From Actinomycetes bacterium (GTDB lineage Bacteria; Actinomycetota; Actinomycetes; Actinomycetales; Dermatophilaceae), in contig JAEZWF010000033.1 of the NCBI GenBank assembly GCA_023420415.1, positions 124,001 to 188,000 of the forward strand: 64,000 nucleotides of DNA. Direction: 5' to 3'. This document shows, piece after piece, positions 16,105 through 24,920 of the stretch. The first letter of the stretch is position 1. Each line of letters opens with the position of its first letter. The translations under genes and the position numbers were made by a program. The notes below the pieces were generated by a model. It was not told the DNA's origin. It was given only the letters and a program-made list of their open reading frames with translations, and made no database searches.

Positions 16105-17186
16105 TCGGTGCCGGCGATGAAGGCCTCGAGCTTGGTGCGGCCCTCGGTGTCCTCGCGCTGCACCGGCGGCGACTTCATCAGGTAGGACGAGGCGCTGATC
16201 AGCGCACCGCCCACTCCGCGGTCCTTGGCGATCTTCGCCGCGCGGATGGCGTCGATGATGATGCCGGCCGAGTTCGGGGAGTCCCACACCTCGAGCTTGT
16301 ACTCGAGGTTCAGCGGCACGTCACCGAACGCGCGACCCTCGAGGCGCACGTACGCCCACTTGCGGTCGTCGAGCCAGGCGACGTAGTCCGACGGGCCGAT
16401 GTGCACGTTCTTGTCCTCGACCTTGCCGGCCAGCGAACCGGTGAGGTTCGAGGTGACGGCCTGGGTCTTGGAGACCTTCTTGGACTCCAGGCGCTCGCGC
16501 TCGAGCATGTTCTTGAAGTCCATGTTGCCGCCGACGTTCAGCTGGTAGGTGCGGTCCAGCGTGACGCCGCGGTCCTCGAACAGCTTGGCCATCACGCGGT
16601 GGGTGATGGTCGCGCCGACCTGGGACTTGATGTCGTCACCGACGATCGGCACACCGGCCGCCTCGAACTTCGCGGCCCACTCCGGGTCGGACGCGATGAA
16701 CACCGGCAGCGCGTTGACGAAGGCCACGCCTGCGTCGATCGCGCACTGGGCGTAGAACTTGTCCGCGTCCTCCGAGCCAACGGGCAGGTAGGACACGAGG
16801 ACGTCGACCTTGTTGTCCTTGAGCGTCTGCACGACGTCGACCGGCTCCGCGTCGGACTCCTCGATGGTCATCGCGTAGTACTTGCCGATGCCGTCGAGGG
16901 TGTGGCCGCGCTGGACGGTGACGCCGGTCGGCGGCACGTCCGCGATCTTGATCGTGTTGTTCTCGCTGTTGTTGATCGCCTCGGCGAGGTCGAAGCCGAC
17001 CTTCTTGGCATCCACGTCGAAGGCGGCGACGAACTCGACGTCCTTCACGTGGTAGTCACCGAACTGGACGTGCATGAGCCCGGGGACGGTGCCCGCCGGG
17101 TCGGCGTCCTTGTAGTACTCGACTCCCTGCACGAGCGAGCTCGCGCAGTTGCCGACGCCGACGATGGCGACGCGCACGGATCCCAT
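16095..17186 (-). CDS. ino1: Inositol-3-phosphate synthase
   Basis: 363 residues, typical of the short actinobacterial enzyme. It converts glucose 6-phosphate to 1D-myo-inositol 3-phosphate with NAD+ as an internal redox cofactor, which feeds mycothiol and phosphatidylinositol synthesis. The N-terminal NAD-binding motif VAIVGVGNCASSL is at residues 5-17. Conserved segments include SYLPVGSEDADKFYAQCAIDAG, GDDIKSQVGAT and LNVGGNMDFKNM. The ATG is preceded by GGAGTAACACC. It lies 4 bp after the PadR gene stop, forming a padR-ino1 operon seen in many actinobacteria. Confidence 0.97.
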   Translation of the reverse strand: MGSVRVAIVGVGNCASSLVQGVEYYKDADPAGTVPGLMHVQFGDYHVKDVEFVAAFDVDAKKVGFDLAEAINNSENNTIKIADVPPTGVTVQRGHTLDGIGKYYAMTIEESDAEPVDVVQTLKDNKVDVLVSYLPVGSEDADKFYAQCAIDAGVAFVNALPVFIASDPEWAAKFEAAGVPIVGDDIKSQVGATITHRVMAKLFEDRGVTLDRTYQLNVGGNMDFKNMLERERLESKKVSKTQAVTSNLTGSLAGKVEDKNVHIGPSDYVAWLDDRKWAYVRLEGRAFGDVPLNLEYKLEVWDSPNSAGIIIDAIRAAKIAKDRGVGGALISASSYLMKSPPVQREDTEGRTKLEAFIAGTEER

Positions 17187-17190
17187 GGTG

Positions 17191-17844
17191 TTACTCCTTG
17201 TTTCCGGGGGAGGGGGTGGTTCGGGTGGTGCTGGAGGTGGTGCTGGAGGTGGTGCTCGGGGTCTTGCCGGTATGCCGGGTGGTCGCCTCGGCGGGGATGT
17301 TCCGCTCGGCGGTGATCAGCTCGTTGAGCCAACGCACCTCCCGCTCGGCCGCGTCCTCACCGTGCTGCTGGAGCGCAGCGGTGTAGGCGTCGAGGCGCTC
17401 GCGGTTCTTCGCCGAGGTCGCGCGGATCGAGTCGAGCCGCTCCTCGAGCCGGCTGCGCCGGCCCTCGAGGATCCGCAGCCGGACCTCGGCCTCGGTGCGG
17501 GCGAAGAACGCGAAGTGGACGTCGAAGGTGTCGTCCTCCCACGCGGTCGGCCCGGCCTTCTTGGCGAGGTCCTGGAAGTGCTCCTTGCCGTCCGCGGTCA
17601 GCTCGTAGACGATCCGGCCGCGCTTGGACCCGGCCGTGATGGCCGTGACCGTCGGGTCCTGGCTCTCGGTGATCAGGCCCCGGTCCAGCAGGGTCCGCAG
17701 GCACGGGTAGAGCGTGCCGTAGGACAGGGCGCGGAAGACGCCGAGCGCGGCGTTGAGCCGCTTGCGCAGCTCGTACCCGTGCATCGGGGACTCGTGCAGC
17801 AGGCCGAGGACGGCGAACTCCAACAGCTCCGACCGGCGGCTCAC
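17191..17844 (-). CDS. PadR family transcriptional regulator
   Basis: 217 residues from GTG 17844, which has GGGAGG 5 bp upstream; an in-frame ATG 17 codons earlier has no such site. The N-terminal winged helix (LLEFAVLGLLHESPMHGYELRKRL ... GTLYPCLRTLLDRGLI) is classic PadR, followed by a long helical dimerisation domain and a low-complexity Thr/Ser tail (TPSTTSSTTSSTTR). It precedes ino1 by 4 bp and probably represses the shared operon through the palindrome at 17929-17953. The inducer is unknown; inositol or mycothiol status is a plausible signal. Confidence 0.93.
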   Translation of the reverse strand: MSRRSELLEFAVLGLLHESPMHGYELRKRLNAALGVFRALSYGTLYPCLRTLLDRGLITESQDPTVTAITAGSKRGRIVYELTADGKEHFQDLAKKAGPTAWEDDTFDVHFAFFARTEAEVRLRILEGRRSRLEERLDSIRATSAKNRERLDAYTAALQQHGEDAAEREVRWLNELITAERNIPAEATTRHTGKTPSTTSSTTSSTTRTTPSPGNKE

Positions 17845-17928
17845 GGCACCTCCCTTCCGCACGCGGCATACGAACTCGTGGTGGACGTCAGGCACCGAGC
17901 AGGTGACCGACCGACGTACTGTAACACC

Positions 17929-17953
17929 CAGATATATCGCCCCGATATATCTG
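17929..17953. promoter_or_regulatory. AT-rich perfect palindrome, probable PadR operator
   Basis: CAGATATATCG-CCC-CGATATATCTG: perfect 11-bp arms with a 3-bp spacer, in a region otherwise near 70% GC. It lies 85 bp upstream of the padR start, in the promoter zone of padR-ino1. Two-fold symmetric ATATATCG-type sites are typical for PadR dimers, so autoregulation is the simplest reading. Confidence 0.75.
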
Positions 17954-17965
17954 CTTGACGCAAGG

Positions 17966-19120
17966 TCAGGTGCCGAGGCGGGCGTTGACGGCGGCGGCGG
18001 AGAAGACCTCGTCGACCACGGCGTGGGCGAGGCCGACCACGGCGGCGTCGTCGCCGAGCCGCCCCATCTCGAGGCTGAGGTGGCGGGTCGCCCGGGCCGG
18101 CGTCAGCCGGTAGAGCGTCTCGCGCAGCCCGGCCAGCAGGGGCGCCGACGACATGGCGCCACCGACCACGACGACCTCGGGGTTGAGCACACACACCACC
18201 GTCGCCAGGACCTCGCCGATGAGCTGGCCGGCCTCGCGGGTGAGCTGGCCGGCCTCGGCGTTGCCGTGGGCGACGAGTCGGCCCACGTCGCGACCCGACT
18301 GCGCGGGTATGCCGCGTTCGCGCAGCTTGGCAGCGACCGCGCGGCCGCTGGCCACCGCGGCGAGGCAGCCGCGGGCACCGCACTGGCACAGGGCATCCGG
18401 GTGGTCGCGCAGCCGCACGTGGCCGATGTCGCCGGCGCCGCCGTCGAGCCCGCGGTAGGGGCGGCCGTCGATGATGATGCCGGTGCCGATGCCGGTCGCG
18501 ACCTTGAGCAGGCACATCGCCCGGGTCGCCGAGTCTCGCGTCCGGTCCTCACCGATCGCGGCCGCGTCGGCGTCGTTGGCGGTGAGGACGGGTATGCCGG
18601 GCAGCGCGGCGGCCACCTCGTCGGCCATGGGGTAGCCGTCCCAGCCCGGCATCATCGGCGGCTGGTTGGGGCGGCCGGTGAGGGGGTCCACCGGCCCCGG
18701 GATGCTGAGGCCGAAACCGCAGACCCCGGAGACGGCGGTGTCGGTCTGTGCGAGGAGCGCGGTGGTGGCAGCGGAGATGGCGGCCAGGGTCGGTGCCGGC
18801 CCGTCGGTCACGTCGACCACGATCTCCTCGACCGCGACGGGCCTGCCCAGCAGGTCGGTCAGCGCGATCCGCGCATGGGTGGTGTCGACCGCCACGGCCA
18901 CGACGCGGGAGTGGTCGGCGTTGAACCCGAGCAGCCGGGCACGACGCCCCGAGGAGGTGCCGGCGCCGCCGTCGTCGACGACCAGCCCGGCGGACAGGAG
19001 GCCGTCGACGCGGCGGCTGAGGGTCATCCGCGACAGGCCGGTCCGTTCGAGCAGGGCGCCCCGGGTCGTCGCCTCGCCCGCGCGGATGAGGGCCAGCACG
19101 TCTCCCGGACCGGTGGGCAT
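17966..19120 (-). CDS. ROK family transcriptional repressor
   Basis: 384 residues from ATG 19120, chosen because AAAGGAG precedes it; an upstream ATG is less likely. The N-terminal winged helix (TRGALLERTGLSRMTLSRRVDGLLSAGLV) is joined to a ROK sugar-kinase-like domain. The ROK zinc motif CQCGARGCL is near residues 237-245, and ATP-like site residues precede it (GTGIIIDG). Such proteins are usually sugar-responsive repressors. It is divergent from the ABC-transport/glycosidase operon starting at 19345, so it is the likely local regulator. Confidence 0.92.
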   Translation of the reverse strand: MPTGPGDVLALIRAGEATTRGALLERTGLSRMTLSRRVDGLLSAGLVVDDGGAGTSSGRRARLLGFNADHSRVVAVAVDTTHARIALTDLLGRPVAVEEIVVDVTDGPAPTLAAISAATTALLAQTDTAVSGVCGFGLSIPGPVDPLTGRPNQPPMMPGWDGYPMADEVAAALPGIPVLTANDADAAAIGEDRTRDSATRAMCLLKVATGIGTGIIIDGRPYRGLDGGAGDIGHVRLRDHPDALCQCGARGCLAAVASGRAVAAKLRERGIPAQSGRDVGRLVAHGNAEAGQLTREAGQLIGEVLATVVCVLNPEVVVVGGAMSSAPLLAGLRETLYRLTPARATRHLSLEMGRLGDDAAVVGLAHAVVDEVFSAAAVNARLGT

Positions 19121-19190
19121 CGCGGGCTCCTTTGCAGGGGGCGCAGGCCGCTGACCTGCACCGTTCAAGTGGCGAGTGCCACACCGAGGA

Positions 19191-19251
19191 TAGACACTGG
19201 AACCTCGATGCCAAGTCCGTGGACATTTGATGTCTAAAAGCGTGCATCAAA
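19191..19251. promoter_or_regulatory. Divergent control region with overlapping inverted repeats (ROK operator candidates)
   Basis: Between the ROK gene and the sugar operon lie GACAT-TTG-ATGTC (19222-19234), TTTGATG (19226-19232) paired with CATCAAA (19245-19251), and TAGACA (19191-19196) paired with TGTCTA (19231-19236). This is the most AT-rich part of the gap. The overlapping symmetric elements fit an operator and promoter for repressor binding between divergent genes. Exact promoter boxes cannot be fixed. Confidence 0.5.
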
Positions 19252-19344
19252 CGGGGACTGCGTGACGAGGCCGCAGCAAGGGCTGCCGCGACGGGGCGGT
19301 GGCCACCTTCGGCGGACCCTCCGACCGTGTGAGGAAGTGGGCCA

Positions 19345-20805
19345 ATGACGACACACTCATCGACCGCCGCACGGCCGGCGCGCCGACCTGGGCCACAACG
19401 GCGCCGGCCACGTCGGCCACACCGGTTGCGACAGGCGCTCGTCGCCCTGCTGGCCGGCTGCGTCGTCGCGGTCCTCGCGGCCTGCTCGGGCGGGTCGACC
19501 GCGCGCAACGCCGGGCCCGGCATCACGGTCTGGATCGTCGAGGACCTCCCCGACCGGGTCAAGGCCACGCAGGCGATCGTCGACGACTTCACCCAGGCCA
19601 GCGGCATACCGGTCGAGCTGGTGCCGGTGGCCGAGGACCAGTTCAACCAGCTGCTCATCTCCTCCGCGGCCGCCGGTGACCTGCCCGACGTCGTCGGTGG
19701 CGTGCCGCTGGCACAGGTGCGCTCGATGTCGGCCAACGAGCTCATCGACACCGCCGCCGTGGGCCGCGCCTTGCAGGCGCTCGACCCGTCGACCTTCTCC
19801 GACCGGGCCCTCAGCCTCACCCGCGACGGGCAGACCCCGCTCGCCGTGCCCAGCGAGACCTGGATGCAGCTGCTCTACTACCGCGCCGACCTGTTCGCCC
19901 AGGCCGGCCTCGAGCCGCCGACCTCCTACGACGCCGTCATGGCCGCGGCCAAGGCGCTCGACAAGGGCGACATGGCCGGGTTCGTCGGCGCGACCGCCCC
20001 CGGCGACGCGTTCACCGAGCAGACCTTCGAGCAGGTCGCCCTCGGCAACGACTGCCAGCTGGTGCAGGAGGACGGCTCGGTCGGCCTCGACGACAAGGCC
20101 TGCCTCGAGGCGTTCACCTTCTACGGCGACCTGATCGACAAGTACTCCGTGCCGGGCGCCCAGGACGTCGACACCACCCGCGCGGCCTACTTCGCGGGGC
20201 GGGCGGCGATGTTCATCTGGTCGACGTTCGCGCTGGACGAGATGGCCGGGCTGCGCAACGACGCCAAGCCCAACTGCCCGCAGTGCACCAAGGACCCGAC
20301 CTTCCTCGCCAAGAACACCGGGGTCGTCAACTCGATCTCCGGCCCCTCGGGGAAGGGTCCGGCGGCCTTCGGTGAGGTGACGTCGTGGACCATCACGGCC
20401 CAGTCCGCCGCCGAGCCGTCGACGAAGTTCGTGGAGTACATGTTCGGTGACGGCTACGTGCCGTGGATCGGCATCGCGCCCGAGGGCAAGCTGCCCGTCC
20501 GCCAGGGCACGCCGGACCAGCCCAAGAAGTTCGCCGACGCCTGGGCCACGTTGCCCGCGGGCGTCGACACCAAGGCCGCGCTGAGCAAGTTCTACAAGCC
20601 CGAGGTGCTGCAGGCCCTCACCGGCAGCACCGAGCAGCTGTCCCGCTGGGCCTTCGACCAGGGCCAGGGCAACCTGCTCGGCGCCCTGCAGGGGGAGCAG
20701 CCGGTCGCCACGGCGGTCAACGAGGTCACCTCGGGCACCGACCCGGACAAGGCCGCCAAGGACGCGGCCGACACCGTCCGCGCGATCCAGGAGTCGCTGT
20801 CATGA
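19345..20805 (+). CDS. ABC sugar transporter, solute-binding lipoprotein
   Basis: 486 residues. An Arg-rich N-terminus, a hydrophobic stretch (ALVALLAGCVVAVLAAC) and a lipobox VLAAC give a lipoprotein with Cys near residue 47. The rest is an extracellular sugar-binding protein of the MalE-like group (ITVWIVEDLPDRVKATQAIVDDF at the start of the mature domain; PLAVPSETWMQLLYYRADLF). It captures an oligosaccharide or glycoside for the two permeases that follow. It overlaps the first permease by 4 bp. The ligand is not predictable in detail. Confidence 0.93.
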   Translation: MTTHSSTAARPARRPGPQRRRPRRPHRLRQALVALLAGCVVAVLAACSGGSTARNAGPGITVWIVEDLPDRVKATQAIVDDFTQASGIPVELVPVAEDQFNQLLISSAAAGDLPDVVGGVPLAQVRSMSANELIDTAAVGRALQALDPSTFSDRALSLTRDGQTPLAVPSETWMQLLYYRADLFAQAGLEPPTSYDAVMAAAKALDKGDMAGFVGATAPGDAFTEQTFEQVALGNDCQLVQEDGSVGLDDKACLEAFTFYGDLIDKYSVPGAQDVDTTRAAYFAGRAAMFIWSTFALDEMAGLRNDAKPNCPQCTKDPTFLAKNTGVVNSISGPSGKGPAAFGEVTSWTITAQSAAEPSTKFVEYMFGDGYVPWIGIAPEGKLPVRQGTPDQPKKFADAWATLPAGVDTKAALSKFYKPEVLQALTGSTEQLSRWAFDQGQGNLLGALQGEQPVATAVNEVTSGTDPDKAAKDAADTVRAIQESLS

Positions 20806-21830
20806 GCACCGAGCTGGTCACCCCCTCGAGCGGCAGCGGCGACACCCGCGGCCGTGGATCGAGCTCCGGCCCCGGTGTCCGCCGGGGCCGCCGCAAGAAG
20901 TCGGTGCAGGCGGCGGAGGAGGCGCGCACCGGGCTGGCGTTCATCTCGCCGACGCTGATCATCGTCCTGGTCATGGTCGTGCTGCCCATCCTGTGGACGG
21001 TCTCGCTGGCGTTCCAGAAGATCAAGCTGCTCGACCTGCGCAACGCCGGCATCATCGGCGACTACACGCTCGACAACTTCGCCGCCGTGCTCACCTCCGG
21101 CGGCTTCCTCCAGGCACTGCTCACGACCCTCGCCTACTCGGTCTTCGGCACCGCCCTCGCGCTCGCCGTCGGGCTCGTCGCGGCGCTCGCGCTACGCAAG
21201 CCGTTCCGCGGCCGGGGCCTGGTGCGGGCGGTGCTGCTGCTGCCCTACGTCGCCCCGGTGGTCGCGGCGGCGTTCGTGTGGTCGACCGCGCTCAACCCGC
21301 AGTACGGCATCGTCAACGACTGGGGGCAGGGGCTGCTCGGGTGGCAGGAACCGATCGCGTTCCTGTCCTCGCGCTCGGACGACCTGTCCATCCTCGGGCT
21401 CGACATCGGGGTGCCGACGGCGCTGCTGACGGTGATCGCGTTCGAGGCGTGGCGGTCGTTCCCGTTCGCCTTCCTCTTCCTCACCGCGCGGCTCGAGGCC
21501 ATGCCCGACACGTTCGAGGAGGCGGCGGTCATCGACGGCGCCACCCCGTTGCAGCGGTTCCGCTACATCGTCTTCCCGCAGCTGTGGCCGACCCTGGCCG
21601 TGCTGTCCGTGCTGCGCTTCATCTGGACCTTCAACAACTTCGACGACATCTACCTGCTGACCGGCGGTGGCGCCGGCACCGAGGTCGTCGCGGTCCGGGT
21701 CTTCAACTACCTCACCGCCCGCTACGACATCGGTGCGGCCGCAGCCCAGGCGCTGGTGCTGGCCGCGATCCTGGCGGTGCTTGTGCTGGTCTACCTCAAG
21801 CTGTTCGGCCGATCGGAGGACGCCGCATGA
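20802..21830 (+). CDS. ABC sugar transporter permease 1 (MalF-type)
   Basis: 342 residues with six predicted membrane helices. The EAA loop that contacts the ATPase is EEAAVIDGATPLQRFRYIVFPQL near residue 235. The ATG overlaps the previous stop (ATGA). The N-terminal 45 residues are basic and cytoplasmic. A matching ATPase is absent from the operon, as is usual for actinobacterial CUT1 systems that share a MsiK-like ATPase encoded elsewhere. Confidence 0.94.
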   Translation: MSTELVTPSSGSGDTRGRGSSSGPGVRRGRRKKSVQAAEEARTGLAFISPTLIIVLVMVVLPILWTVSLAFQKIKLLDLRNAGIIGDYTLDNFAAVLTSGGFLQALLTTLAYSVFGTALALAVGLVAALALRKPFRGRGLVRAVLLLPYVAPVVAAAFVWSTALNPQYGIVNDWGQGLLGWQEPIAFLSSRSDDLSILGLDIGVPTALLTVIAFEAWRSFPFAFLFLTARLEAMPDTFEEAAVIDGATPLQRFRYIVFPQLWPTLAVLSVLRFIWTFNNFDDIYLLTGGGAGTEVVAVRVFNYLTARYDIGAAAAQALVLAAILAVLVLVYLKLFGRSEDAA

Positions 21831-22732
21831 GCACCGTGACCGCTGACAACGCCGGCCAGGCCCACACCCGGCGCAACGCCATCGAGGAACGGGTGCTGCG
21901 GGTGCTGCGGCCCATCACGATCGTGCTGCTCATCGCGATCGCCGTCCTGCCGTTCTGGTACATGCTCGTGCTGTCCTTCCGGCCACTGGACAACGTGCTG
22001 CAGTCGCCGGGGCGGCTGTTCTTCACGCCGGACGAGTTCGACCCGAGCACCTACGTCGACGTGCTCAAGTCGGCCGACGACGGCGGCCAGGGCTTCCTCA
22101 CCTTCATCCGCAACAGCCTGCTCGTGGGGATCGGCACGGTGATCCTGTCGCTGCTGGTCGCCATCCCCGGTGCGTATGCCGTGAGCCGGCTCGAGTTCTT
22201 CGGTCGCCGCAAGATCTCGGCGTTGTTCCTCGCGATCTACTTCTTCCCCAGCATCCTGCTGGCGGTGCCGCTGTTCGTGTTCTACACACGCATCGGGCTG
22301 CGCGGGTCGCTGTTCGGGCTGCTGTTCGTCTACGTCGCCCAGGTGGTCGCCGTGTCGATCTACATGCTGCGCAACTACTTCGACACCATCCCGCAGAGCC
22401 TGGAGGAGGCGGCCGCGATCGACGGCGCCAGCCGGGTGCAGGTGATGCGCCGCATCAGCCTCCCCCTGGCCATGCCAGCGATCGTGTCCAACGGGCTGTT
22501 CATCTTCATGATCGCCTGGAACGAGTTCCTCTTCGCGCTGCTGTTCCTCGTCGAACGCCGCGACAACTGGACCGTCTCCCTCGGCCTCTCCCAGCTCTCG
22601 GGGAGCATCGAGGTGCCGACCACCACGCTGATGGCGGGCTCGGTGATCCTGACCCTGCCCATCATCGTGCTGTTCTTCATCAGCGAACGCTGGCTCACCG
22701 GTGGCCTCACCGCCGGAGCCGAGAAGGGCTGA
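21827..22732 (+). CDS. ABC sugar transporter permease 2 (MalG-type)
   Basis: 301 residues, six helices, with the EAA loop EEAAAIDGASRVQVMRRISLPLAMP near residue 195. Its start overlaps the first permease by 4 bp. It forms the second half of the import channel. The first helix follows a short cytoplasmic region (IEERVLRVLRPITIVLLIAI). Confidence 0.94.
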   Translation: MSTVTADNAGQAHTRRNAIEERVLRVLRPITIVLLIAIAVLPFWYMLVLSFRPLDNVLQSPGRLFFTPDEFDPSTYVDVLKSADDGGQGFLTFIRNSLLVGIGTVILSLLVAIPGAYAVSRLEFFGRRKISALFLAIYFFPSILLAVPLFVFYTRIGLRGSLFGLLFVYVAQVVAVSIYMLRNYFDTIPQSLEEAAAIDGASRVQVMRRISLPLAMPAIVSNGLFIFMIAWNEFLFALLFLVERRDNWTVSLGLSQLSGSIEVPTTTLMAGSVILTLPIIVLFFISERWLTGGLTAGAEKG

Positions 22733-22734
22733 CC

Positions 22735-23784
22735 TTGCCGTCCGTCGTCCAGTTCACCGCGCCCTACCAGGTCGACCTGGTCTCGACGCAGCCCCAGGAG
22801 CTGCAACCCGGGCACGTGCGGGTCGCGACGTGGTACTCGGGCATCTCCGCGGGCACCGAGCTCACGGCATACCGGGGCTCCAACACCTATCTCAACGGCG
22901 CCTGGGACACCGAGGCCCGCATCTTCCGGCCGGGGCCACCCACCTTCGCCTACCCGGTGGTCGGCTGGGGCTACTCCGAGGTCGGGAAGGTCGTCGAGGT
23001 GGCCGACGACGTCACGACGCCCCAGGTGGGCGACGTCGTCTACGGCATCTGGGGTCACCGCAGCGACGCCGTCGTGGCCGCCGACCGGCTCGTCGGCCGC
23101 GTCCTGCCGCCGGACGTCGACCCGCGCCGCGGAGCCTTCGCGCGCGTCGGGGCCATCGCCCTCAACGCCATCCTCGCCGGCGACCTGCGACTCGGGGACA
23201 AGGTGGCGATCTTCGGCCAGGGCGTCATCGGTCTCCTCGCGACCCGGCTCAGCGTCCTCAGCGGCAGCGAGGTCCTCGCGATCGACGTGCTCCCGAGCCG
23301 GCTCGAGCACGCCAAGGAGTTCGGCGCCTCGACGACCGTCGTCGCCACCCCCAAGGTGGACACCGGTGAGGCGGTGCGGGAGGCCTTCCACGGGCCAGCG
23401 GACGTGGCCCTGGAGGTCAGCGGCAACGACATGGCGCTGCACCACGCGGTCCGCTCGGTCGGCGCCGACGGCCTGGTCGTCGCCTCCGGCTACTACCAGG
23501 GTGGCGCCCCGAACCTGCGCCTCGGCGAGGAGTTCCACCACAACCGGGTGCGCATCGTGGCCAGCCAGATCTCCGGCACCCCGGTCATCCTCGGCACCCG
23601 CTGGGATCCGCAGCGACTCGTGTCGGTGTTCATGGGCCAGGTCGCCGCCGGGCGCGTCGACGTGGAGTCGCTCGTGACCGACGTGGTCGACGCCGCCGAC
23701 GTGGGTGAGGTGTTCGAGCGGCTCGACGAAGGTGACCCGCGGATCCTGCAGGTGCTGCTGCGGTTCGAGGGGGCGCCTGCATGA
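22735..23784 (+). CDS. Zinc-type medium-chain dehydrogenase (YcjQ-like)
   Basis: 349 residues with a TTG start 2 bp after the permease stop; no better start exists nearby. The Rossmann motif is IFGQGVIGLLATRL near residue 161, preceded by a GroES-like domain (GTELTAYRGS, VVGWGYSEVGKVVEV). The structural-zinc Cys cluster of classical alcohol dehydrogenases is absent, as in many sugar-acting members. In the E. coli ycj cluster a similar gene encodes a guloside 3-dehydrogenase. By context this enzyme likely oxidises a sugar or glycoside; the substrate is inference. It overlaps the next gene by 4 bp. Confidence 0.88.
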   Translation: MPSVVQFTAPYQVDLVSTQPQELQPGHVRVATWYSGISAGTELTAYRGSNTYLNGAWDTEARIFRPGPPTFAYPVVGWGYSEVGKVVEVADDVTTPQVGDVVYGIWGHRSDAVVAADRLVGRVLPPDVDPRRGAFARVGAIALNAILAGDLRLGDKVAIFGQGVIGLLATRLSVLSGSEVLAIDVLPSRLEHAKEFGASTTVVATPKVDTGEAVREAFHGPADVALEVSGNDMALHHAVRSVGADGLVVASGYYQGGAPNLRLGEEFHHNRVRIVASQISGTPVILGTRWDPQRLVSVFMGQVAAGRVDVESLVTDVVDAADVGEVFERLDEGDPRILQVLLRFEGAPA

Positions 23785-24920
23785 GTGGGTCCGACCCGGC
23801 ACCACGAGACTCGGCGTCGGACCCCGCGCCCGACCCGGCGCTGGACGCGCGCCCGCAGCTGCCCGCCGACCCGGCGCTGCGCGGCGGCGTCGCGATCCTC
23901 GGCGCAGGTGACATCGCCCGCACCGCCCACCTCTCGGCATACCGGCACTGGGGTGTCGGCGTCGTGGGCACCTGGTCGCCCGGCGCGGTCCGCGGTGACC
24001 GACCACCGGTGCGCGACGAGTTCCCTTTCGTGGAGCGGGAGTTCGCGACGCCCGAGGAGCTGCTGGCCGACGATGCGGTGCGCGTCGTCGACGTCGCCAC
24101 CCCGGCCGCGGTGCGGCTGCCGTGGGTGCGGGCCGCGGTAGAGGCAGGCAAGCACGTGCTCGCCCAGAAGCCGCTGACCTCCGACGCAGCCGGTGTCGTC
24201 GAGGTCGAGGAGATCCTCGCCGAGGCCGACCGCCGCGGTGTGCGGGTTGCGGTCAACCACAACGGCCGCTGGGCTCCGCCGTGGCGGGTGACGTCGCTGC
24301 TGCTGCGGCAGGGCGCGGTCGGTGACGTCGTCGGGGTGACCCACCTGCACGACAAGCCGCTGCCGCCGCTCGTCGGCACGCCGTTCGACGACCTGGAGCA
24401 CATGCTGGTGACCGACTACCTCGTGCACTGGCTCGACATCACCCGGCTCTGGCTGCGGCCCGGCCGGGTCGTGCGGGTGCAGACGACGGAGTCGCGGGTG
24501 CCCGGCCAGCCGGTGGCGTCGCGCAACCCGTGGTCGGCCACCGTGCTGCTCACCGCGGACACCGGCGCCACCGCGTGCATCCGGGTCGTGGGTGACGCGC
24601 AGGCCACGAGCGGGGGAGCGCCGTTCTGGGTGCACGGCACGCAGGGCACCATCCGCGGCAGCGTCCTGCTCCGCTCGGACCGGGTGGAGCTGGACCGTGA
24701 CGGCGACGTGCGCACCCTGCCCACACCCGGCGCGTGGTTCACCGACGCCTTCGCGGCGAGCATGGGCGAGCTGCTGACGGCCATCGCGCAGGACCGCGAG
24801 CCCGAGAACTCCGCCACCGACGCCCTCGAGACCGTGCGGCTCGTGCTTGCCGCCCGGGACTCGGCGGCCGGCGGCGGGGCGCCGGTCGACCTCGCCGCGC
24901 AGGGGACGGGGACACCGTGA
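23781..24920 (+). CDS. Gfo/Idh/MocA family oxidoreductase (YcjS-like)
   Basis: 379 residues. After a Pro/Asp-rich leader of about 35 residues the NAD-binding motif VAILGAGDIARTAH appears. The EKP motif is present as LAQKPLT (Gln for Glu), and the sugar-site segment reads DYLVHWLDITRLW. Family members oxidise the C3 or other hydroxyl of sugars and glycosides. Paired with the Zn-dehydrogenase it could perform an oxidation/reduction epimerisation as proposed for YcjS/YcjQ in E. coli. It overlaps both neighbours by 4 bp. Confidence 0.88.
   Translation: MSGSDPAPRDSASDPAPDPALDARPQLPADPALRGGVAILGAGDIARTAHLSAYRHWGVGVVGTWSPGAVRGDRPPVRDEFPFVEREFATPEELLADDAVRVVDVATPAAVRLPWVRAAVEAGKHVLAQKPLTSDAAGVVEVEEILAEADRRGVRVAVNHNGRWAPPWRVTSLLLRQGAVGDVVGVTHLHDKPLPPLVGTPFDDLEHMLVTDYLVHWLDITRLWLRPGRVVRVQTTESRVPGQPVASRNPWSATVLLTADTGATACIRVVGDAQATSGGAPFWVHGTQGTIRGSVLLRSDRVELDRDGDVRTLPTPGAWFTDAFAASMGELLTAIAQDREPENSATDALETVRLVLAARDSAAGGGAPVDLAAQGTGTP

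Noticed and set aside
15996..17315. 439-residue plus-strand frame over the 91-bp repeats and ino1
   Set aside because: It is the antisense shadow of ino1; the protein has no recognisable domain and no ribosome site.
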